From Sulfuricella sp. (lineage in GTDB: Bacteria > Pseudomonadota > Gammaproteobacteria > Burkholderiales > Sulfuricellaceae), in assembly GCA_019911785.1 (NCBI GenBank), contig JAIOJM010000109.1:1-11705 (forward strand): DNA of 11,705 nt, read 5' to 3'. Position numbers and translations under genes: made by a program. Below are positions 7,899 to 11,705 of this stretch, piece by piece (positions within the stretch are counted from its first letter, which is position 1; the number at the start of each line of letters is the position of its first letter). Under the pieces are notes generated by a model, which did not search any database, had not been told where the DNA came from, and saw nothing but the letters and a program-made list of their open reading frames with translations.

Positions 7899-7977
7899 TT
7901 TGCCACAGAGCACACAGAGACCACAGAGAGATGATCTCCCCGGTTTTCTCTGTGCCCTCTGTGATCTCCGTGGCAAA
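7899..7977. repeat. Palindromic repeat of 9-bp CACAGAG units between copA and copZ
   Basis: Two inverted 31-base arms (7899-7929 and 7947-7977) flank a 17-base loop and match at 26 of 31 positions. The left arm holds CACAGAG at 7904, 7913 and 7922, exactly 9 bases apart; the right arm holds CTCTGTG or CTCCGTG at 7948, 7957 and 7966, with the same period. The transcript would form a long stem. A T-run precedes the left arm but none follows the right arm, so it is not a standard intrinsic terminator for copA. It may still attenuate or protect the RNA between copA and copZ. Repeats of this type are dispersed in many genomes. Confidence 0.9.
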
Positions 7978-7984
7978 GTCTCAC

Positions 7985-7992
7985 AGAAGGAG
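7985..7992 (+). promoter_or_regulatory. copZ: Ribosome-binding site of copZ
   Basis: AGAAGGAG lies 8 bases ahead of ATG 8001, an optimal spacing. It decides this start over the out-of-frame ATG at 7996. It is the strongest ribosome-binding site in the copper unit, in keeping with a highly expressed chaperone. Confidence 0.8.
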
Positions 7993-8000
7993 AAAATGAA

Positions 8001-8213
8001 ATGGAAAAAATCACCCTCACCGTCAAAGGCATGACCTGCATGGGCTGCGTCAAGAGCGTCAAGAACGTGCTGGAACCGATTCCCGGCATCGCCGGCGTGG
8101 ACATCGTCCTGGAAAACGGCCAGGTAACGATCAGCTTCGATCCCGCCAAAGCCGGCCCGGATCAGTTCAAGGCCGCGATCCAGGATGCCGGCTATGAAGT
8201 TGTCGGTATATAG
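8001..8213 (+). CDS. copZ: CopZ-like copper chaperone
   Basis: A 70-residue single HMA domain with the Cu(I)-binding loop GMTCMGC (C13 and C16) near the N-terminus and the conserved tyrosine Y65 in AGYEV near the C-terminus. The length is that of free-standing CopZ/Atx1-type chaperones, which carry Cu(I) in the cytoplasm and hand it to the HMA domains or entry site of CopA. The gene follows copA on the same strand after a 115-bp gap occupied by a palindromic repeat, and precedes the 97-residue gene by 19 bases. It could in principle serve another soft metal, but the CopA neighbour makes copper the best call. Confidence 0.93.
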   Translation: MEKITLTVKGMTCMGCVKSVKNVLEPIPGIAGVDIVLENGQVTISFDPAKAGPDQFKAAIQDAGYEVVGI

Positions 8214-8232
8214 TTAAAAAGGATGAACAATC

Positions 8233-8526
8233 ATGACCAGCAACAATGAAACGTCAATGGAACAGCGCGTCCTGCGCGTAATGCGCAAAGTGCTGGCGAG
8301 TGTCGTCAAGGACACCACGCCACAACCCGGCATGCATCATGCCCTGTCACAACAGACCATCGAAGACATCAAGGCCTGCTTCGCGCTGATTTCGGCAAGG
8401 GAAATGGAATTGGCAAGGGAGGCCGGCATCGCCGAGGAAAGGCCCCACTTCAGCGACGACCCGAAGAAAGCCAAGGTCGTGCCGATCACCCGATCCAGCC
8501 TGAAGAGCATCAAGCCCAAGGATTAA
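8233..8526 (+). CDS. Conserved-looking 97-residue protein downstream of copZ
   Basis: The ATG at 8233 follows AAAAAGGAT at about 9 bases, and the stop of copZ is 19 bases upstream, so the two genes probably share a transcript. The product is soluble and mostly helical: residues 8-26 (MEQRVLRVMRKVLASVVKD) and 39-66 (TIEDIKACFALISAREMELA) look like amphipathic helices, joined by a Pro/His turn (PQPGMHH, 31-36). The tail is basic and Lys-rich. Possible ligands are H35, H36, C49 and H72, too scattered to claim a metal site. I recall similar small proteins near copZ in betaproteobacteria but cannot name the family. A cytoplasmic accessory role in copper handling is inference. Confidence 0.82.
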   Translation: MTSNNETSMEQRVLRVMRKVLASVVKDTTPQPGMHHALSQQTIEDIKACFALISAREMELAREAGIAEERPHFSDDPKKAKVVPITRSSLKSIKPKD

Positions 8527-8534
8527 GGCACTTC

Positions 8535-8729
8535 GTAACTATTCAGGTGCAGCAGTTTTTCTCCTTCCCCCTTGCAGGGGGAAGGCCGGGATGGGGGTAG
8601 AAAGGTGGATGAAAAAGGCTGTGTCGATAACGCCACCCTTTCACCCCCATCCTAACCTTCCCCCTAAAAGGGGGAAGGGACTGGCGTTGTGGTTATTTTT
8701 GAGCATATCGTTTCGACCTGAATAGTTAC
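8535..8729. mobile_element. 195-bp MITE-like element with 14-bp terminal inverted repeats
   Basis: The ends are perfect inverted repeats: GTAACTATTCAGGT at 8535-8548 and its complement at 8716-8729. The flanks GGCACTTC (8527-8534) and GCCGCTTC (8730-8737) match at 6 of 8 bases, as an aged 8-bp target duplication would. It contains no coding frame, so any movement would need a transposase in trans. The IS family is not certain; an 8-bp duplication and ends starting GTAA would suit IS66-like elements. It starts 8 bases after the stop of the 97-residue gene. Confidence 0.7.
8561..8680. repeat. Nested long inverted repeat with two CCTTCCCCC hairpins
   Basis: Inside the MITE-like element, 8561-8598 and 8643-8680 are inverted copies of each other with few differences. 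Each arm is itself a hairpin: CCTTCCCCC/GGGGGAAGG, 9 bp, with loop TTGCA (8563-8585) or TAAAA (8656-8678). The similarity continues loosely inward to about 8608 and 8633. The RNA would fold strongly in either direction and could act as a bidirectional transcription barrier between the copper unit and rimO, although no T-run directly follows either hairpin. Confidence 0.88.
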
Positions 8730-8769
8730 GCCGCTTCACTGACTGACTCGGTGTTTCACGCAGTACAGC

Positions 8770-8904
8770 CTAGTTGTGGTCTTGTCGCACTCGATCAGGA
8801 AACCGCCCTATGCCGACCTGCTCAAAGGTGGTGAGCGCCGCGAGCAATGAAGCCGGCATCGATCCCGGCGCAGCTGGCATAAGGAACAGGCGTTTCCTGT
8901 CCAT
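8770..8904 (-). CDS. Possible 44-residue small ORF downstream of rimO
   Basis: An ATG at 8904 lies 2 bases after the rimO stop and opens a 44-codon frame ending at 8770. The product begins MDRKRLFLMPAAPGSM and contains a hydrophobic patch ASLLAALTTF. Its position right behind rimO would allow coupled translation, but there is no ribosome-binding site, the C-terminus (FPDRVRQDHN) looks arbitrary, and no family is recognised. It could be a gene remnant or chance. The rest of 8738-8906 holds nothing else I can identify. Confidence 0.22.
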   Translation of the reverse strand: MDRKRLFLMPAAPGSMPASLLAALTTFEQVGIGRFPDRVRQDHN

Positions 8905-8906
8905 GC

Positions 8907-10223
8907 TCAACTGGCGCGCCGCCCCCACAGATCGTGAGCATCGGCGTCGGTGATTTCCACTTCGACGAAATCGCCGGGTTTCAGATTGCCCGCATCCTCG
9001 ATATAGACCAGGCCGTCGATTTCCGGCGCATCCGCCGCACTGCGGGCTACAGCGCCATCCTCGTCCACTTCGTCCACCAGCACGGTGAAGGTCTGGCCGA
9101 TCTTGCGCTCCAGTTTGGCCGCGCTGATTTCTTCCTGCAGCTCCATCAGCCGCGCCACGCGCTCCTGTTTCACCTCTTCCGGCACCGCGCCGGGCAGCTC
9201 GTTGGCCGTTGCCCCTTCCACCGGCGAATAGGCAAAGCAGCCGACGCGGTCGAGTTCCGCCTCGCGCAGAAAATCCAGCAGCAGTTCGAAATCGGCCTCG
9301 GTCTCGCCGGGGAAGCCGGCAATGAAGGTGCTGCGTATCGTGATCTCCGGACAGATCTCGCGCCAGCCTTGAATCCGGGCCAGCGTGCCCTCGATATTTC
9401 CAGGCCGCTTCATCGCCTTGAGAATGCGCGGGCTGGCATGCTGGAGCGGCACATCGAGATAAGGCAGGATCTTGCCCTGCGCCATCAGCGGGATGGCCTC
9501 GTCGACATGCGGATAAGGGTAGACGTAATGCAGCCGCACCCACACGCCCAGTTCGCCCAGGGCGCTCGCCAGCTCGGTCATCCGGGTGCGCAGCGGACGG
9601 CCGCCCCAGAAGCCGCTGCGGTACTTGACATCGACGCCGTAGGCGCTGGTGTCCTGGGAGATCACCAGCAGTTCCCTGACTCCGGCCTTGACCAGGTTTT
9701 CCGCCTCCTGCATCACCTCTCCCACCGGCCGGCTGACCAGGTCGCCGCGCAACGAGGGGATGATGCAGAAAGTGCAGCGGTGGTTGCAGCCCTCGGAAAT
9801 CTTCAGGTAAGCGTAATGCTTCGGCGTCAGCTTCACGCCTTGGGGCGGAACCAGGCTCTCGAACGGGTCGTGCGGTTGCGGCAGATGCTGGTGCACCGCC
9901 GCCATCACTTCGGCTGCGGCGTGCGGACCGGTCACCGCCAGAACCTGGGGATGCGCCTCCAGCACCACGCCGGACTTGGCGCCGAGGCAGCCGGTGACGA
10001 TCACCTTGCCGTTCTCCTTGAGCGCCTCGCCGATTGCGTCGAGCGACTCGGCCACGGCAGCGTCGATGAAGCCGCAGGTGTTGACCACCACCAGGTCGGC
10101 CCCTTCATAACTGGGCGAAATAACGTACCCCTCGGCCCGCAAACGGGTGAGGATCTGCTCGGAGTCCACCAGCGCCTTGGGGCAGCCGAGGGAAACAAAG
10201 CCGACTTTGGGAATGGAAGCCAT
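8907..10223 (-). CDS. rimO: Ribosomal protein S12 methylthiotransferase RimO
   Basis: This 438-residue radical-SAM enzyme adds a methylthio group to the conserved aspartate of ribosomal protein S12. The N-terminal UPF0004 domain starts [16 protein letters not shown] and holds its three iron-sulfur cysteines C14, C50 and C79. The radical-SAM motif is C146-x3-C150-x2-C153 in [10 protein letters not shown], followed by [13 protein letters not shown], which is typical of RimO rather than MiaB. The C-terminal TRAM domain spans about 372-438. Length is normal. The ATG at 10223 is followed directly by the conserved N-terminus; only a weak GGA precedes it. It stands alone, divergent from the 77-residue membrane protein gene. 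Confidence 0.97.
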   Translation of the reverse strand: MASIPKVGFVSLGCPKALVDSEQILTRLRAEGYVISPSYEGADLVVVNTCGFIDAAVAESLDAIGEALKENGKVIVTGCLGAKSGVVLEAHPQVLAVTGPHAAAEVMAAVHQHLPQPHDPFESLVPPQGVKLTPKHYAYLKISEGCNHRCTFCIIPSLRGDLVSRPVGEVMQEAENLVKAGVRELLVISQDTSAYGVDVKYRSGFWGGRPLRTRMTELASALGELGVWVRLHYVYPYPHVDEAIPLMAQGKILPYLDVPLQHASPRILKAMKRPGNIEGTLARIQGWREICPEITIRSTFIAGFPGETEADFELLLDFLREAELDRVGCFAYSPVEGATANELPGAVPEEVKQERVARLMELQEEISAAKLERKIGQTFTVLVDEVDEDGAVARSAADAPEIDGLVYIEDAGNLKPGDFVEVEITDADAHDLWGRRAS

Positions 10224-10242
10224 AAAGTATCCGTTAAAAGCG

Positions 10243-10317
10243 TTAACCGCGGAGGACGCTGAGGGAAAGCAAAACGAAAACCCTTAAATTTGGCTTTCCT
10301 CTGCGTCCTCTGCGGTA
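10243..10317. repeat. Second palindromic repeat of the 9-bp GAG-unit family
   Basis: The left arm begins at 10243 (ACCGCGGAGGACGCTGAGG) and the right arm, ending near 10317, is its near-complement (CCTCTGCGTCCTCTGCGGT), with one single-base bulge and few mismatches. The left-arm units CGCGGAG (10248) and CGCTGAG (10257) are 9 bases apart, the same period and layout as the repeat between copA and copZ. It fills the intergenic space between the divergent rimO and the 77-residue gene, so it may overlap their promoters. Confidence 0.85.
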
Positions 10318-10332
10318 AAATCAAGTTTTGTT

Positions 10333-10338
10333 TATACT
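10333..10338 (+). promoter_or_regulatory. Possible -10 box for the 77-residue membrane protein gene
   Basis: TATACT is a good -10 match and lies 7 bases before ATG 10346, which would place the transcription start at or next to the start codon. No clear -35 box is seen at the expected distance, which falls in the right arm of the palindromic repeat. Confidence 0.35.
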
Positions 10339-10345
10339 ATCGCCC

Positions 10346-10579
10346 ATGTACCTTTACATCATCGCAATCGGCTGGGCCTACGTCGTACTCTTGATGGCCG
10401 TGACGGCAAAAAGTTTCGTTGCCGGCGCGCTGACATTCGTTTTTTACGGCCTGCTCCCTTTGGGACTGGTGTTCTATATCACTTTAAAACAGCTCAGACG
10501 TTCACGCATGGTCGCCCAGGAGCGCCTTGACCAGCCAGATCGAGCCGATCCCCAGCCCGATCAGGATCGCCTGCTGTAG
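10346..10579 (+). CDS. Small two-span membrane protein next to rimO, unknown function
   Basis: From ATG 10346 the product has 77 residues; an upstream in-frame start at 10328 would add six but would place the probable -10 box inside the gene. Two membrane helices are evident, about 2-19 (YLYIIAIGWAYVVLLMAV) and 25-47 (VAGALTFVFYGLLPLGLVFY), followed by a charged tail rich in Arg, Asp, Gln and Pro. I recall similar short proteins (MYLY-IAIGW start) in betaproteobacteria but they have no assigned function. The last 78 bases overlap the end of the convergent ZIP transporter gene, so the variable tail is antisense to the ZIP C-terminus. Confidence 0.8.
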   Translation: MYLYIIAIGWAYVVLLMAVTAKSFVAGALTFVFYGLLPLGLVFYITLKQLRRSRMVAQERLDQPDRADPQPDQDRLL

Positions 10580-11281
10580 CGTGACAAGCAGCTCCGGACG
10601 CTTGTGCAGGCCCGGGATCAGGTCCGCCACCGCGACATAAATCATGCTCGCCGCGGCAATGCCGAGGAAGAACGGAATCCACTCGTGCATCGATTGCAGC
10701 ATGAAGTAAGCAAGCACGCCTCCCACCACTGTCGCCAGACTGGACAGCAGATTGAGCAGGAATGCCTGCTTCTTGCTGTAGCCGGAGTGAAGCAGGATCA
10801 GAAAATCGCCCACCTCCTGCGGAATTTCGTGGGCGATAATGGCCAGCGCAGTCACCACGCCGATCTGGAAATCGGCCAGGAACGCGGCAGCGATGATGAT
10901 GCCGTCGACGAAATTGTGGAAGGTGTCTCCCACCATGATCATCAGACCGCTGCGGCCATGATCGTGGCCGTGATCGCGGGCCGGGACGTGAGCCTCGCAA
11001 TGGTCGATATGGCAATGCCGCCACAGAACCAGTTTCTCCAGCACAAAGAACATCAGGATGCCGAACAGGATGGTGGCCGCGGTATTTTCGATGCTTTTGG
11101 TCAGTTCGAAAGCGTGCGGCAAAATTTCCAGGAATGCCGCCCCGAGCAAGGCGCCGATGGCATAGCTGACCAGCATCGGCACCCACTCGGCGCGCGCCGA
11201 CATGGCGAACAGCGCCGCCACGGCAATGCTGAGAGCGCCGCCGAACAGGCTGGCAAGGATGATTCCGGTCAGAGTGGACAT
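10502..11281 (-). CDS. ZIP-family divalent metal transporter
   Basis: From ATG 11281 the product has 259 residues with about eight membrane helices, normal for bacterial ZIP proteins, which carry Zn, Fe, Mn or similar ions into the cytoplasm. The two metal-site motifs are intact: HNFVDG at 122-127 in helix 4 and HEIPQE at 151-156 in helix 5. The loop before helix 4 is His-rich (residues 89-109, including HCHIDHCEAH and HDHGHDHG), a usual metal-sensing or binding loop. An alternative TTG start at 11314 would overlap the pgeF-like stop and is less likely, because a TATAAT box lies between it and the ATG. The pgeF-like stop is 25 bases upstream, and the 3' end overlaps the convergent membrane-protein gene. 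The metal cannot be told from sequence. Confidence 0.93.
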   Translation of the reverse strand: MSTLTGIILASLFGGALSIAVAALFAMSARAEWVPMLVSYAIGALLGAAFLEILPHAFELTKSIENTAATILFGILMFFVLEKLVLWRHCHIDHCEAHVPARDHGHDHGRSGLMIMVGDTFHNFVDGIIIAAAFLADFQIGVVTALAIIAHEIPQEVGDFLILLHSGYSKKQAFLLNLLSSLATVVGGVLAYFMLQSMHEWIPFFLGIAAASMIYVAVADLIPGLHKRPELLVTLQQAILIGLGIGSIWLVKALLGDHA

Positions 11282-11290
11282 AAGCCCGCC

Positions 11291-11296
11291 ATTATA
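11291..11296 (-). promoter_or_regulatory. Perfect -10 box ahead of the ZIP transporter gene
   Basis: On the minus strand TATAAT stands 9 bases before ATG 11281, so transcription would begin only 1-3 bases ahead of the start codon. The hexamer 17 bases upstream (CTGGCT) is a poor -35. The box lies within the short gap after the pgeF-like gene, so the ZIP gene may have its own promoter as well as read-through. Confidence 0.4.
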
Positions 11297-11306
11297 CGGA
11301 ATATCA

Positions 11307-11705
11307 TCAGGCAAGCCAGATTAACGACGCCATGCGACCGGTAGCCTGATCGCGCCGATAGGAATAGAACTTCTGCGCATCGGTATAGGTGCAAAGGCCG
11401 CCACCGTAAACCCGCTTCACCCCGAGCATGGCGAGGCGCTGGCGTGCCAGCAGGAAAATATCCGCCAGCCATTTTTGAGCGCCGGGATCTGCATCACCCG
11501 CAGAACAACCCTGTAGGTCGGGCTGAAGCCCGACATGTCGGGCTGAAGCCCGACCTACACAAGGCACAAATGCCTTTGCGGCTTCAGGATCATGCGCCAT
11601 GAACGCCTGCCTGACCTCCTCGCCGACCTCGAAGGCGGCGGGCCCGATCGCCGGGCCGAGCCAGATCAGCAGTCGCTCCGGTGCGACGTTCATCGCCTTC
11701 ACCGT
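11307..11705 (-). CDS. pgeF: Partial PgeF/YfiH-type multicopper-oxidase-fold protein (C-terminal part)
   Basis: The frame enters from the right edge and ends at 11307, giving about 132 C-terminal residues of a YfiH (DUF152) protein, known as peptidoglycan editing factor PgeF and formerly called laccase-domain or polyphenol oxidase. Family marks are LGPAIGPAAFEVGEEVR, WLADIFLLARQRL and the C-terminal GGGLCTYTDAQKFYSYRRD with the final TGRMASLIWL. The catalytic His/Cys residues lie in the missing N-terminal half. Between FVP and KWLAD there is an insertion of about 27 residues compared with the usual family spacing, produced by a 48-bp dispersed repeat and its flank. Frame is kept, so the protein may still fold, with an extra surface loop. 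Confidence 0.9.
   Translation of the reverse strand, partial: TVKAMNVAPERLLIWLGPAIGPAAFEVGEEVRQAFMAHDPEAAKAFVPCVGRASARHVGLQPDLQGCSAGDADPGAQKWLADIFLLARQRLAMLGVKRVYGGGLCTYTDAQKFYSYRRDQATGRMASLIWLA
11512..11559. repeat. 48-bp dispersed double-hairpin repeat inside pgeF
   Basis: The segment contains two copies of the hairpin GTCGGGCTGAAGCCCGAC, with 8-bp stem halves and a GA turn, arranged as near-mirror halves with ends TGTAGG and CCTACA. Apart from the turn bases the whole block is its own reverse complement. It is exactly 48 bp, 16 codons, and adds residues such as VGRASARHVG and LQPDLQ to the pgeF product without breaking the frame. Confidence 0.92.

Noticed and set aside
7899..7977. Palindrome as an intrinsic terminator of copA
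   Set aside because: No T-run follows the right arm on the plus strand, and on the minus strand the stem is followed by A residues; a repeat element is the better description.
7899..7977. Short regularly spaced units as a CRISPR array
   Set aside because: The units are 7 bases at 9-base spacing and inverted in the second half; there are no 20-40 base repeats with unique spacers and no cas genes.
7481..8149. Minus-strand frame across the copA end and the palindromic repeat, with GDHRGHREN-like residues
   Set aside because: The GHRE-type peptide is a translation of the CACAGAG repeat units, a known source of spurious proteins; the rest is antisense to copA and copZ.
8934..10262. Open frame of 442 codons on the plus strand opposite rimO
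   Set aside because: It is antisense to a complete RimO; its composition is His/Arg/Gln-rich and shows no family signature.
10001..10324. Minus-strand frame of 107 codons running into rimO
   Set aside because: It begins in the palindromic repeat and reads rimO out of frame, giving a low-complexity product.

Overview
The window reads as a chromosomal segment of a GC-rich Gram-negative bacterium, most likely a betaproteobacterium (Rhodocyclales or Nitrosomonadales type). This rests on high GC, on DUF2946 and Sco1 together, on a two-HMA CopA followed by CopZ, and on small RimO-adjacent and CopZ-adjacent proteins that look like ones I recall from that group. The placement is inference; no rRNA or other marker gene is present.

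Left part (1-5350, all minus strand): a run of nine closely spaced genes transcribed right to left. In transcription order they are a small two-helix membrane protein, an ATP-grasp-like enzyme, a DUF2946 exported Cys/His protein, a 61-residue membrane protein, a Sco1/SenC copper chaperone, a small exported His-containing protein, an FtsX/MacB-type ABC permease, its ATPase, and a membrane protein cut by the window edge. Most gaps are under 60 bp, and several genes overlap or nearly touch. One promoter with a perfect TTGACA box lies ahead of the run.

Centre (5504-8526, plus strand): a divergent copper-efflux unit of copA (P1B-type ATPase), copZ (copper chaperone) and a conserved-looking 97-residue protein. 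A large palindromic repeat sits between copA and copZ. The two divergent units share one intergenic region, so the window looks like a copper-homeostasis locus: CopA/CopZ for cytoplasmic export, and Sco1, DUF2946 and an ABC system for the periplasmic side. The ATP-grasp-like enzyme has no obvious place in known copper systems and is the most intriguing gene here.

Right part (8527-11705): a 195-bp MITE-like element with perfect 14-bp terminal inverted repeats, then rimO (minus), a second palindrome of the same family as the copA-copZ one, a 77-residue membrane protein (plus), a ZIP-family metal transporter (minus) whose 3' end overlaps that gene, and the C-terminal part of a pgeF/YfiH-type gene (minus) that carries an in-frame 48-bp dispersed repeat. 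Four unrelated repeat insertions in about 3.7 kb suggest a genome rich in small non-autonomous repeats.
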